Shown: positions 35,246 through 45,571, counted from the first letter of the stretch. The stretch is 64,000 nucleotides of DNA from JAWKUK01 sp964402175 (GCA_964402175.1 CAYOBN010000005.1:43608-107607), one strand, 5' to 3'. Numbers and translations are program-made. Notes: a model not told the origin generated them from the sequence alone.

Positions 35246-36439
35246 TCAGCGCGGGCCGAGGACCACCGAGACACACGTCTCGTTGTGGAAGGCGTTTTCG
35301 TGCCCGACGGGCGCGATCTCGCCGAAGCAGTACAGTCCGACGATGCCGAGCGTCTGCAGGCCGCGGTCGCTTGCGAGCTGGCGTAGCACCTCGACTTCGC
35401 GGTCGGCGTCCGCGCCGAGGACCCACTTGCGCGCGGCGCAAGTGAAGACGAGGGCCAGCTCGGGTGAGCTGCCATCGAAGCGATCGAGCGCCTCACCCAG
35501 TGCGTGGCTGGAGCCTTGCAGCAGGCCCTCTTCGAGGACCTCGGTGACGCGTATTGTCGAGCCCTCGGGGACCTCGCCCGCAAGACGCAGTGCGCCGGTG
35601 GAGTCGTCGCGGGCGAGGATGGCGCGCAAGGTCGTCGCACCGTTCCCATCGGTTAGGGCCAAAGGGAACTCACCGAGGCTGTCGGCCGGAACCTCGCCGT
35701 ATTGCGCGCGGTAGAAGTCGATCGCCGATGTGCCGCCGATCTCCTGGACCTCGTGACCCGAGGCGCGAGTCACGGGTTGCGGCGCGCCCACAGGGAACCA
35801 GCCAGAGCCGACCCCCCAACTGACGCTGAAATCGCCCTCCAACAGCAGGACAGGCAAGGAGTCGGGCTGTGCGGTCGTGCCGAAGTACTCGGTGGTCCTC
35901 GAGTACTCGCGGTGGTCGCCGCTGAGGCCTCCGACCACGGGACACTGCGCGCCCTTCAACGCACGCGAGAGCGCACGCAGGACCTCCGAGGAGTTCGTCG
36001 TTGGCGCGAAGGTCGTGATGCAGAGCGCGGGGCGCGCGAGGGTGCAGCCGGCGAGCGCTTCGTCCACCGCCGCGTCGATGCCCATAGACAGGTTGCGGCC
36101 CAAGCCTGCATGGACTCGTACTTCGTCTCCGGCGAACAGCGTCAGCAACACGGAGTCGTCGCAGAAGCCAAGGCGCGACGAGAGCTCTCCGTCCGAGCTT
36201 GCACCGATCACCGGTAGCCCCGGAAACGCCGCTTGGATCGCAGCCAGGACCGCGCTGTGGTCGTACTCGACGCTGCAGAAGAGGAGCCCGGCGCGCGGCG
36301 TCAGCTCTCGCAGCTGGCGCCGACAGTCGTCGAGGACGGTCTGGATCGCGCGGGCGGAGTCGGGGTGATCGCTGTGCGAGAAGACGGTGCGCATGTCGGT
36401 CGAGCGGGCGGGGCGTCCGGGCCATCGACTCGCATTCAC
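35246..36439 (-). CDS. FIST-domain sensory protein
   Basis: A 397-residue protein made of FIST_N (about 30-220) and FIST_C (about 225-375) domains. Family features: PDSARAIQTVLDD, PRAGLLFCSVEYDHSAVLAAI, PVIGASSDGELSS, CPVVGGLSGDH, then WGVGSGWFPVGAP, IDFYRAQYGEVPADSLGEFPLAL and the terminal IVGLYCFGEIAPVGHENAFHNETCVSVVLGP, which is the FIST_C signature. FIST is proposed to bind small ligands such as amino acids and feed signal-transduction proteins. I use GTG 36439 because it has a strong Shine-Dalgarno (GGAGG 6-10 bases upstream); ATG 36394 lacks one. It sits directly upstream of the hybrid kinase as a two-gene unit. A perfect palindrome, ACCGATCGGT (36465-36474), lies 26 bp before the start. 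Confidence 0.92.
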   Translation of the reverse strand: MNASRWPGRPARSTDMRTVFSHSDHPDSARAIQTVLDDCRRQLRELTPRAGLLFCSVEYDHSAVLAAIQAAFPGLPVIGASSDGELSSRLGFCDDSVLLTLFAGDEVRVHAGLGRNLSMGIDAAVDEALAGCTLARPALCITTFAPTTNSSEVLRALSRALKGAQCPVVGGLSGDHREYSRTTEYFGTTAQPDSLPVLLLEGDFSVSWGVGSGWFPVGAPQPVTRASGHEVQEIGGTSAIDFYRAQYGEVPADSLGEFPLALTDGNGATTLRAILARDDSTGALRLAGEVPEGSTIRVTEVLEEGLLQGSSHALGEALDRFDGSSPELALVFTCAARKWVLGADADREVEVLRQLASDRGLQTLGIVGLYCFGEIAPVGHENAFHNETCVSVVLGPR

Positions 36440-36464
36440 CCCTCCCTCCAGCCGAATAGGGGAT

Positions 36465-36474
36465 ACCGATCGGT
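36465..36474. promoter_or_regulatory. Palindrome upstream of the FIST gene
   Basis: Perfect 10-bp palindrome ACCGATCGGT between the sulfatase-fold gene stop and the FIST start. It could be an operator; a 10-bp palindrome can also occur by chance, so this is weak. Confidence 0.15.
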
Positions 36475-36506
36475 CACGTCACTTCGGGACAGCGAGCCGT
36501 GTCTCT

Positions 36507-39263
36507 TCAGCGCCAACGTCCGCACTCGGGACACACGCAGCCCGGATCGATCAGTGCAGCCTGCGCGGCGCTCGCCTCGTCCGCGGCGTAGCCGAGCGCC
36601 ACGATGTCGGCGCGGGCGGTCGAGTTCGTGGGAGCAGGGCCGGTCAACGGGCCCCCCGGCGGAACCTCACCGAGCCAGCGGACGAGCGCGCGACGCAGGC
36701 GGCGGACTTCTTCGGGGTGTTCCGCGGCGAGGTCGTGTTCACACGCCGGGTCCGCAAAGCGATCGAAGAGCTGCACACCGTGCCGTACGTTGCCTGGCTC
36801 CGTGCCGAAGATGTTCGCGCGCAGGAACAGCGTCAGGTACCACTGCCGATGCAGCACCCCCGCGCTGAGGCCGTGGGACCCGATCACGTAACGCGGCTCA
36901 TTCGCCATGTGCGCGCGGTGCGCAGGAACTGCGAGCGAGCGACCCGGGAAATCGTCGCTCTCGAGCCCAGCCATCTCCAGCAGAGTCCTACCGATGTTGC
37001 CGTTGGAGACCGGTCCGTCCAGCACCAGAGGCGCACCGAGCTTCGAGCCCCGCAGAATGAGCGGCACGCGCAGCGTCGCGGGCAGCAGGACCGAGTGTCT
37101 CCAGTAGTGTCTCTGCTCACCGAGCGCCTCCCCGTGGTCCGCGGTGAACGCGAGCTCGGCAGCGGCGAGGCGAGGCTCGTCTCTGAAGAGCCCCGCGAGG
37201 AGCTGATCGAGGTAAGAGACCTCACCCTTGTAGAGCGCGAGGATGTAGCGGGCATCGCGGATACGGCGATCCCATACGGCCACTGCCTCGGGCGCGAGCT
37301 CGGCGAGGCGCTCTGCATACGGATCACCGGTGTAGTACTGCTCGGTGATCCCCTCGTGGTGATAGTAGGGCGCGTGCGCTTCGAAGAGGTGCAACCAGAG
37401 GAACACATCTTCATCGGTCGCGTCGGCGAGCATCGCTCTGGCGGCGGCGATCGTCTCCTTTCCGTCGCGCAGCAGCTCCTGGCGCGGTCCGTCGAAGCGC
37501 TCGAACCCCTGACCGAATCCGCTGCGCCAAGGCAGCAGATGGCGCGCTGAGACCGCCGCGAACGTGCGGTAACCCGCGGACTCGAAGCACTCGGCCAAGG
37601 TCGTCGCGCGTTCGGCGAGGGGCGCGAGATTGCCGAGGATGCCCGTATCGCGCAGGTGCAGCCCCGTGAACATCGTCGCGTGCGACGGGTTCGTAAGGGT
37701 CGTCACCGAGGTCGCATCGTCGAAACGCAGGCCACCGCGCGCGAGCTCGTCGAGGAAGGGCGTCTTCACTGCCCCACCCATACCGGCGTAGCCCATGTGG
37801 TCCGCGCGATGGGTGTCCGATGTGATCAGCAACACCGTGCGCGGAGGCTCTGCTCGGACCGACGAGACCGCGACATTCGTAAGGAGCGCACCGTCGGGAT
37901 GGTCCGTCGAAAAGCTCACTTGCAACGGTCGCTGTGCACGCTGACGCAATGCCCCGAGGTCCAGTTGAGCGCTCGTCCAGTGGGTCGTGAGCGGGGTCGT
38001 GCGGCGCTCGAGGACCTCGCCACCCGCGCGCACTTCCACCGTGACCGAGTGCGCCGATTCCGTGGTGAGACCCTCGGCGAGCGCCACATCCCAGCGTAGC
38101 CGTCCGGTCGTCACGTTCGGGACCTGGCCCGCGAGCGTGATGCCGGGTGCGAGGCCCCGCGCCGGCCGCGAGTCGTTCCCGATGACGACGTGCACCGGCG
38201 GTCCGTCGGCGCGCGGCAGCCGCTGGAGGCTCGATCGGCGCCAGAGTTCGAGGCCGAAGAGCCGCGAGTTCGATCTGAGCTCCTGGAACTCGAAGCGCAG
38301 CGCCCGGAGCTCCTGCGTTCGGGCCGCTGCCGCGAGGCCTGTGACGTCGAGGTCGAGCACACCATCGAGCGGCAGGGACTCGCGCTCCACGTACTCCCCG
38401 AGCACATCTGGTCCCTCAGCGAGCTCGACACAGGCTCGCACCCGCAGGAAACCCGATGTCGTGAAGCGCATCCTGACGAAGTCGAACGTGGGAGTCTGAG
38501 CGTCGAGCGGAACACGCAAGACCGAATGGCCACCGACCGCGTTGAGCACGAGCGCTCGCTCGGCTTCGATGGGGTCGATGGGCGGCGCAGCGAGCGAGCG
38601 CACGCGCCCCGGGGACGTTGTGCCCCAGCCCGCGCTCGGCCAGTCCTCGGGAGGGTGCAGCGTCGTCACGCGCTCGCCCTGCTGCACCTCGACGTTGTAG
38701 AGGAGCGCGGGAACCTCGAGCCCGGCGACCTCGACCGTCAGGCTGCTGCACGCTGACTCGAAGAGCGGCGCGATGGCGAACTCGAGCTGTGTGTCGCGGG
38801 TGGCCTCGGTGAGCGCCGCCGCGTCGCTCCAACCCGCTGGCTCCGCTCCGAGGCCGATGCGCACTCGCGGGCTGCCATAGGAGCCGATGCGTACGCGCAC
38901 ACGCGCGTCGGACCCGAGCGGCTCGGGGCAGGGCACCTGGATCGCGATCGGCTCCGCGCCGCGCTCCAACAGTAGCGCCCGTGGGCTCGGACGGAGGTCG
39001 TCGCTGGGGTCGGGTCGAATCCTGGCCTCGCGGTCGAGGGGCACCGACCAACCGCTCCCCGCGAGCCGCTGTGGCAGCGGAACGACGGCGAGGCGCTCGT
39101 CGGGCGCTGCGGGCCACACGCCCTCGATCCGGTCGAAGGTGACGAGAGCCACACTCGGCTCCCGCGCCTCCACGGGGCGCGGTCCACAGGCGGCGAAAAC
39201 GAGCGCGGCGAGGCACAGGGCCCCGCCGCGGAAGACGAGAGGGCACAGCCGGTGGTCGGTCAT
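36507..39263 (-). CDS. Sulfatase-fold lipoprotein with Thr in place of the formylglycine Cys
   Basis: A 918-residue lipoprotein: signal peptide with lipobox (LAALVFAACG). Residues ~35-475 are an unassigned beta-rich region with several jelly-roll-like stretches. The alkaline-phosphatase/sulfatase catalytic domain starts at TVLLITSDTHRADHMGYAG (metal Asp about 483) and has ELARGGLRFDDATSVTTLTNPSHATMFTGL. At the nucleophile position of C-x-P-S-R there is T524 (T-x-P-S-H), so formylglycine-dependent sulfatase activity is not expected. Phosphoester or phosphonate hydrolysis by a Thr nucleophile is the alternative. Further metal ligands occur in AFTADHGEALGE and the downstream DDF. The C-terminus ends CVCPECGRW, a CxxC pair. 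A large hairpin abuts its start codon; see findings. Confidence 0.85.
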   Translation of the reverse strand: MTDHRLCPLVFRGGALCLAALVFAACGPRPVEAREPSVALVTFDRIEGVWPAAPDERLAVVPLPQRLAGSGWSVPLDREARIRPDPSDDLRPSPRALLLERGAEPIAIQVPCPEPLGSDARVRVRIGSYGSPRVRIGLGAEPAGWSDAAALTEATRDTQLEFAIAPLFESACSSLTVEVAGLEVPALLYNVEVQQGERVTTLHPPEDWPSAGWGTTSPGRVRSLAAPPIDPIEAERALVLNAVGGHSVLRVPLDAQTPTFDFVRMRFTTSGFLRVRACVELAEGPDVLGEYVERESLPLDGVLDLDVTGLAAAARTQELRALRFEFQELRSNSRLFGLELWRRSSLQRLPRADGPPVHVVIGNDSRPARGLAPGITLAGQVPNVTTGRLRWDVALAEGLTTESAHSVTVEVRAGGEVLERRTTPLTTHWTSAQLDLGALRQRAQRPLQVSFSTDHPDGALLTNVAVSSVRAEPPRTVLLITSDTHRADHMGYAGMGGAVKTPFLDELARGGLRFDDATSVTTLTNPSHATMFTGLHLRDTGILGNLAPLAERATTLAECFESAGYRTFAAVSARHLLPWRSGFGQGFERFDGPRQELLRDGKETIAAARAMLADATDEDVFLWLHLFEAHAPYYHHEGITEQYYTGDPYAERLAELAPEAVAVWDRRIRDARYILALYKGEVSYLDQLLAGLFRDEPRLAAAELAFTADHGEALGEQRHYWRHSVLLPATLRVPLILRGSKLGAPLVLDGPVSNGNIGRTLLEMAGLESDDFPGRSLAVPAHRAHMANEPRYVIGSHGLSAGVLHRQWYLTLFLRANIFGTEPGNVRHGVQLFDRFADPACEHDLAAEHPEEVRRLRRALVRWLGEVPPGGPLTGPAPTNSTARADIVALGYAADEASAAQAALIDPGCVCPECGRWR

Positions 39264-39266
39264 CGT

Positions 39267-39308
39267 CCTGCGTGGGCAAGCCCGCCCTGAGCGGGCCTGC
39301 CACGCAGG
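39267..39308 (-). terminator. Large hairpin between korB and the sulfatase-fold gene start
   Basis: Arms 39267-39285 and 39291-39308 pair over about 17 bp with one mismatch and a one-base bulge, and a 5-base loop. It follows the korB stop by 21 bases and ends three bases before the ATG of the next gene on the same strand. It may terminate korAB transcription, sequester the downstream ribosome binding site, or both. Confidence 0.6.
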
Positions 39309-39329
39309 CGAGCGCAGCCTTCCCCCCGC

Positions 39330-40352
<1,023 letters not shown>

Positions 40353-40357
40353 GGCGC

Positions 40358-42229
40358 TCACCCTTGTTTCTGCGCCGTCATGAGGCGCGTGATCACGGCT
40401 TCGATCTCGGACACCAGGAACGGCTGACCCGTGACCTTGTTGTAGGGCACGTAGTCGTGCTTGGGCAGCTCGCTGCGCAGGAGGCGGCAGAGCTGCATCA
40501 TGTTCATCTCTGGCACGAGCACGCGCTCGAAGCGCCCGAAGATCTCATCGAGCCCGTGCGGCAGCGGCCAGATGTGGCGCAGGTGGAGGCGCGACACCTT
40601 GAGGCCCTTGCGGCGCACGTTCATCACGGCCTGCGTAAGGATCCCGACGCTCGATCCCCAGCCGACGACCAGCACATCACCCGACGCATCGCCGTCGACG
40701 GCGGGGGTCGGGATCGAGTCCGCGACCTTCGCCACCTTCGCGTGGCGCAGGTTCGTCATGAGCTGGTGGTTCGACGGGTCGTAGCTGATGTTGCCGTGCG
40801 GCGCCTTCTCGAGGCCGCCCAAGCGGAACATCATGTCGGGTGTGCCCGGCTTCACCCACGGGCGCGCGCCGTCGGCGTTCCGCTGGTAGACGTCGAAGTT
40901 CGCTTCGCCGTCGGCTTTGAACACCGCAGGGAAGCGCTCGAGCTGGTCGAGGTCCGGCAGACGCCACGGCTCGGCGCCGTTGGCGATGAAGTTGTCCGAC
41001 AGCAGGATCACCGGCGTCATGTAGCGCACCGCGATGCGGCAGGCTTCGATCGCCATCTCGAACGCGTCGCTGGGCCGCGAGATCGCGAGCACCGGCATCG
41101 GCGTGTCGCCGTTGCGGCCGAACACGCTCTGCAGGAGGTCCGACTGTTCGACCTTCGTCGGCATGCCCGTCGAAGGACCCGCGCGCTGGATGTCGAGGAT
41201 GACGAGCGGCAGCTCGGTCATCACAGCGAGGCCCATCGCCTCGGTCTTCAGCGCCATCCCCGGGCCGGACGTCGAGGTGACACCCAGCTTGCCAGCGAAC
41301 GAGGCGCCGATCGCGTTGCAGATCGCCGCGATCTCGTCCTCGGCCTGGATCGTCACGACGCCGAAGTGTTTGTACGTCGCGAGGGTCTCCAGCACCGACG
41401 ACGCCGGCGTGATCGGATACGACGCAAAGACGACCTTCGTACCGGTCAGCTCCGCGCCCGCGACGATGCCGATCGCGAGCGCTTGGTTGCCCATGATGTT
41501 GCGGTACGTGCCGGGCGACAGGGCCGCCTTCGGCACCTCGTAGCGCCCCTGGAACAGCTCGTGGATGTCGCCGGCGTTGTAACCCGCCTTGAGCGCCGTC
41601 AGGTTCGCTTGCGCGACGTCCGGCTTCGACGCGAACTTCTTCGCCACCCAGTCGAGGGTCGCCTCGAGCGGACGGCTGTACACCCAGTACATCATCCCGA
41701 GGGTGTAGAAGTTCTTGCACTGCTGCTTGTCGCGCGACGACAGCGGCGACTCCGCGAGCGCGTCCGCCACCCGCGTGTTCATCGGCACCTGGATGACGCG
41801 GTAGCCGTCGAGCGTCCCGTCCGTCAGCGGGTTCGTCGCGCACTTCGCCTTCTTGAGGTCCGCGTCCTTGAACGAGTCCGTGTTGACGACGATGACGCCG
41901 CCCTGCTTCAGCGCGGGCAGGTTCACCATCAGCGCCGCGGGGTTCATCGCGACCAGCACATCCGCGGCGTCACCGGGGGTGTGGATCTCCTCGGAGGCGA
42001 ACTGGATCTGGAACGCGGACACCCCGGGTCGCGTGCCGGCGGGCGCACGGATCTCGGCGGGGAAGTCCGGCAACGTCGCGATGTCGTTGCCGACGAGCGC
42101 GGTCGTGCGCGTGAACTGGTCACCCGTGAGTTGCATCCCGTCGCCGGAGTCGCCGGCGAAACGGATCACGACGTGGTCGAGCACCTGCAGCGGGTGCTCG
42201 GCGCTCTCTTGCGCGTTCGGAGGGGTCAT
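40358..42229 (-). CDS. korA: 2-oxoacid:ferredoxin oxidoreductase subunit alpha (gamma-alpha fusion)
   Basis: A 623-residue subunit in which the gamma domain (about 15-195: FAGDSGDGMQLTGDQF, IRAPAGTRPGVSAFQIQF, VLVAMNPAAL) is fused in front of the alpha domain. The alpha part has GNQALAIGIVAGAELTG, FASYPITPASSVLETLA, QAEDEIAAICNAIGASFAG, TSTSGPGMALKTEAMGLAVM and IDIQRAGPSTGMPTKVEQSDLL-type blocks typical of KorA. The C-terminal domain II follows (VLVVGWGSSVGILTQAV; VLVPEMNMMQLCRLLRSE). Together with KorB it forms the ferredoxin-linked 2-oxoglutarate dehydrogenase route of the citric acid cycle. ATG 42229 begins MTPPNAQ; the frame open to 42529 is Arg/Pro-rich non-coding sequence. Confidence 0.94.
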   Translation of the reverse strand: MTPPNAQESAEHPLQVLDHVVIRFAGDSGDGMQLTGDQFTRTTALVGNDIATLPDFPAEIRAPAGTRPGVSAFQIQFASEEIHTPGDAADVLVAMNPAALMVNLPALKQGGVIVVNTDSFKDADLKKAKCATNPLTDGTLDGYRVIQVPMNTRVADALAESPLSSRDKQQCKNFYTLGMMYWVYSRPLEATLDWVAKKFASKPDVAQANLTALKAGYNAGDIHELFQGRYEVPKAALSPGTYRNIMGNQALAIGIVAGAELTGTKVVFASYPITPASSVLETLATYKHFGVVTIQAEDEIAAICNAIGASFAGKLGVTSTSGPGMALKTEAMGLAVMTELPLVILDIQRAGPSTGMPTKVEQSDLLQSVFGRNGDTPMPVLAISRPSDAFEMAIEACRIAVRYMTPVILLSDNFIANGAEPWRLPDLDQLERFPAVFKADGEANFDVYQRNADGARPWVKPGTPDMMFRLGGLEKAPHGNISYDPSNHQLMTNLRHAKVAKVADSIPTPAVDGDASGDVLVVGWGSSVGILTQAVMNVRRKGLKVSRLHLRHIWPLPHGLDEIFGRFERVLVPEMNMMQLCRLLRSELPKHDYVPYNKVTGQPFLVSEIEAVITRLMTAQKQG

Positions 42230-42555
42230 CGGAAGAACATCGGCCAGACCGCCGCGCGCGGTCCCACCGGCGTCTCCGGAGGGGCGGGCGAGGTCGTCTC
42301 GGGCGCCTGGGAATGGGACTCCCGGCTCGGAACTCCAGGAGCGCGCACCAAGATATCCGTCGCGGCGGGCCCGCGGGCGCAGTGAACGCCCGAACTGCCG
42401 AGGTTGTCCTGGGTCGGGCTCGCGTTGCGACCGTACGCTCCAGGAGACCTCCGCGTCTGGTGTCTCAGCCTTCGCCGCAAGGGGATCCAGATCTCCGGCA
42501 ATGCCGTGCACCTGCGTCCGTAGGTCCAAGGAGCGCTCCTCTCCCCACGCACACC

Positions 42556-45456
42556 ATGGCCCGCCGTCCCCTCCTCGCTCTCGCCGCCGTCGGCCTCGCG
42601 GCCCTCGTCTGGTTCACCCTCGACCGCGGTGCGCCGCCCGCGGAGCCGGTGACGGCCCTGCCCGGGCCCGTCGCCCCTGCGGCTCCCGAGCCCAGTGCCG
42701 AGCTCGCGGCGGCCGCCGAGCGGCCCGCGGCAGAGGCCCCGACGGCGCGCCGCGCAGCGGCAGCCGAGGCCCCCACCGCGCCCGCTGCCCACCCTTGGGC
42801 GGAGCGCCTCGCGGGTGTGACCGGGCGCATCGTCGAAGTGGATGGCACCCCCATCGCCGGCCTCCGCGTCGAGCTCTTGCAGCTCGAGGTCTCGCTCGCT
42901 CTGGAGGCCGCCAGCACACCGCTCGGCAACGAGACGCCGGAGGTCGACGAGACCCGCACGGGTCCCGACGGACGGTTCGTGCTGGGCGGCGCTCACCCGA
43001 GCGCTTTCCACGCGCTCGGCATCGACCGCGGAGGCCCGCGCGGGACCTTGCGCGTGATCGAGCGCGCGCTCGCGCTCGATGAGCGCACGGACCTCGGCGA
43101 TATCGTCCTGGCGGGCTTCGGCACCATCTTCGGCAAGGTGATCGACGAAGACGGGGAGCCGGTCGCGGGCGCGCGTGTTCGAGTTGCGCCCGTGCCCGAC
43201 ATCGTGCTCGAGACCGGCGTGCTCGACCTGCGCTCGAATTCGTTTGTCGGTGGACGCCCTGAGACCGGTCGAGAGGCAAAGGCTCTTCTGTTTGCGCTGC
43301 CCAAGTTGGTCGGCGATCAGCTCGACAAACTGCCGATTCCGACCACGACGACCGCGAGCGATGGCACGTTCCGCTTGCCGGGCGTACCGCTCGCCCGTGT
43401 CGTCGGCGGGGTCGACAAAGAGGGTTACCTGGCGGCGCCGATCACAGGGCTCGAAATGCAGCCGGGTGAACGCGACCTCGGAGAAATCGAGCTGACCTTC
43501 GGCCGCACGGTGACCGGCCGCGTCCTCGATCGCGCGGGCCAGCCGGTCGCGGACGCCGAAGTCGTCGGTGGAGCGCTCTCTCCGCTCGCGCCCGTGGGGA
43601 TCTTCCAGCCTGCGGGACGCACGGACGCGGACGGGCGCTTCTCCCTCGCTGGTCTGCCCGAGGTCGGCGCGGTGATGGGATTTGCGCGGCGCACGCCGCA
43701 CGACGAATGGATCGGCGCCGATGGCAACGGTGTCGACCATGTCGAGCTCGTCCTGTCCGGAACGAACGACGTCACCGTGCGCGTCACGGCACCGGACGGC
43801 AAACCCGTCGAAGGTGCACGCTTCACCCTGCGCGCGGAGGACGCCGCCGGGATGCTCGGAAGCATGACCTCGATGCTCGTCATGGCCAACGCGCGCACGC
43901 CGAAGGTCGCGCCGCGCACACGCACGATCGAAGCGGGGGTCTACGCGCTCGAGGGGTTGACCCACGGCAATTGGCAAGCCGAAGTCGAAGCCGCGGGTTT
44001 TGCAGCGGCTCGAGCGCGCTTCGAACACCACGGCGAAGGCACTGAAGTTCGGGTTACGCTCGCCAGCGGTGAGCGCCTCGCTGTCACGGTCCTGGCAGCG
44101 GCGACGGGGCTACCCGTCGAACGTGCTCACGTCGCGCTGATCGGCCCGACCACCGCGCTGTTGGGCGCGCTCGGCAGCGCGTGGACCGGCGCGGACGGCC
44201 GCGTCGAGCTCGGTCCGTTCACTCCCATCGCCGCAGCCGAGCGCCCCGGCGACCTGGACGAAGCCATGGTGCGCATCCTGCACCCGGACTTCGCCGACGA
44301 GTGCGTCCCGTTCACCAAAGGGGTCGCCTCCGTCGAAGTCCGTCTGAAACGGCCGAGCGAGGTCACGGGCCGCGTCCATTGGGGCGGCGCGACGCCCGAC
44401 CGACGGTATATGGTCTTCATCGTGCGGCGCAGCGTAAGGGGCCTCGCCGAGGCGTTCCTGCTGCCGCGCCTCGGCCTGACCGAAGCGGACGGCTCCTTCC
44501 GCTTCAAGGGCCTCGTCGCGGGCCGCTACGGCATCACCGTCGCCGAGCGTTACTTCAACGGCGACCCCCTCGAGATCTTCACGCTGCAGCAAGAGCCGAT
44601 CCAGCGCTACGAAGGCGAGGTCGAGGTCCCGGAGGGCGCCGCGGTCCAGCACGACGTCGACCTCTCGCCGAACGGCTTGGGACCGACGCTGCGCCTCGAA
44701 GGGCGTGTGCTGGTCGATGGCGCGCCGCTACAGGGTGCGGAGGTCCGCATCCGTGGGGCCGAGCGCGCCACGCTCACCACCGACACCAACGGAGAGTTCC
44801 GCAGCGCGGAGCTGAGCGCTGTGCGCGGAATCTGGGTCGAGATCGAAGCGACCCTCGAAGGCGCAAAAGAGAAGACCACGCTGCACGAGCGTTGGATCCA
44901 GGCGAGCGAAGGGCCTCTCGTCCGCATCGACGTCGATGTTCGGTTCAGCGAGATCGCCGTCGTCGTGCGGGAAGCGGGCACCGGCGCCCCGATCGAGGGC
45001 GCCCAGGTGAGCTCGGGCTGGAGCGACGTCGCGCGCACCGATGCGACGGGCAGAGCGACGTTCCGCGCCCGCCAGGACCAGCTCGAGTCGCTGGCTGTGA
45101 GCGCCCCCGGTTACGGCAGCGCGCCCGCACAGAAGAGCGCGAGCGTCGCGGACACGTACGAAGCCACCCTCACGCGCTCGGTGCCCTGCAGCGGTCGCAT
45201 TGCGTTCGATACACCGCCCGCAGCGGGCTCGACGGAGTGGGCTTGGCTGCAAGTCGCGACCAAATCCGGCGACCAGCGCGGCGGCGCGCAGATCGACGTC
45301 GGCGACGGCTACACCTTCGAAGTCGAAGGCCTGTCCGCCGGCGAGTACGTCGGCACGATCCACATGTCCGGCCGACGCAGCGAGCCGGTCGAGTTCGAGC
45401 TCGGACCCGCGGGCGACCGCGACCTCCTCTTACGCTATCGCCCGAGCGGTCAGTAG
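42556..45456 (+). CDS. Membrane-anchored carboxypeptidase-regulatory-like multidomain protein
   Basis: A 966-residue protein. An N-terminal membrane anchor or uncleaved signal (LLALAAVGLAALVWFTL) is followed by an Ala/Pro/Glu linker of about 60 residues. Then come many extracytoplasmic beta-sandwich repeats of the CarboxypepD_reg type: VTGRIVEVDGTPIAGLRVEL, IFGKVIDEDGEPVAGARVRV, VTGRVLDRAGQPVADAEVVG, LEGRVLVDGAPLQGAEVRI and others, each with a DxDGRF or DxNGEF turn. No catalytic domain is visible. It is divergent from korA across a ~325-bp gap that shows no other gene. It resembles the ectodomains at 24630-27074 and 61162-63411 but has no sigma-factor part. Probable role: surface structure or sensing. 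Confidence 0.85.
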   Translation: MARRPLLALAAVGLAALVWFTLDRGAPPAEPVTALPGPVAPAAPEPSAELAAAAERPAAEAPTARRAAAAEAPTAPAAHPWAERLAGVTGRIVEVDGTPIAGLRVELLQLEVSLALEAASTPLGNETPEVDETRTGPDGRFVLGGAHPSAFHALGIDRGGPRGTLRVIERALALDERTDLGDIVLAGFGTIFGKVIDEDGEPVAGARVRVAPVPDIVLETGVLDLRSNSFVGGRPETGREAKALLFALPKLVGDQLDKLPIPTTTTASDGTFRLPGVPLARVVGGVDKEGYLAAPITGLEMQPGERDLGEIELTFGRTVTGRVLDRAGQPVADAEVVGGALSPLAPVGIFQPAGRTDADGRFSLAGLPEVGAVMGFARRTPHDEWIGADGNGVDHVELVLSGTNDVTVRVTAPDGKPVEGARFTLRAEDAAGMLGSMTSMLVMANARTPKVAPRTRTIEAGVYALEGLTHGNWQAEVEAAGFAAARARFEHHGEGTEVRVTLASGERLAVTVLAAATGLPVERAHVALIGPTTALLGALGSAWTGADGRVELGPFTPIAAAERPGDLDEAMVRILHPDFADECVPFTKGVASVEVRLKRPSEVTGRVHWGGATPDRRYMVFIVRRSVRGLAEAFLLPRLGLTEADGSFRFKGLVAGRYGITVAERYFNGDPLEIFTLQQEPIQRYEGEVEVPEGAAVQHDVDLSPNGLGPTLRLEGRVLVDGAPLQGAEVRIRGAERATLTTDTNGEFRSAELSAVRGIWVEIEATLEGAKEKTTLHERWIQASEGPLVRIDVDVRFSEIAVVVREAGTGAPIEGAQVSSGWSDVARTDATGRATFRARQDQLESLAVSAPGYGSAPAQKSASVADTYEATLTRSVPCSGRIAFDTPPAAGSTEWAWLQVATKSGDQRGGAQIDVGDGYTFEVEGLSAGEYVGTIHMSGRRSEPVEFELGPAGDRDLLLRYRPSGQ

Positions 45457-45548
45457 GCAGAGCGCGGCCCCGGACTCGCGACACGGCGCTCCGCACCACT
45501 TGTGCGTCCCACTCCGGAAACCGCCAGGAAGGCCCGCAGTTACAGAGT

Positions 45549-45571
45549 CGCGACCGATCCTGCCGGTCGCG
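45549..45571 (+). terminator. Short hairpin after the carboxypeptidase-regulatory-like gene
   Basis: Perfect 8-bp inverted repeat CGCGACCG / CGGTCGCG with a 7-base loop, 92 bp after the stop codon. Modest evidence for a terminator. Confidence 0.35.

Noticed and set aside
40359..40361. GTG at 40361 as the korB start
   Set aside because: It overlaps the korA stop and lacks a spaced Shine-Dalgarno; ATG 40352 fits better, although translational coupling from the GTG cannot be excluded.
40364..42385. A 673-codon plus-strand frame opposite korA
   Set aside because: Arg/His/Val-rich shadow; korA is unmistakable on the minus strand.
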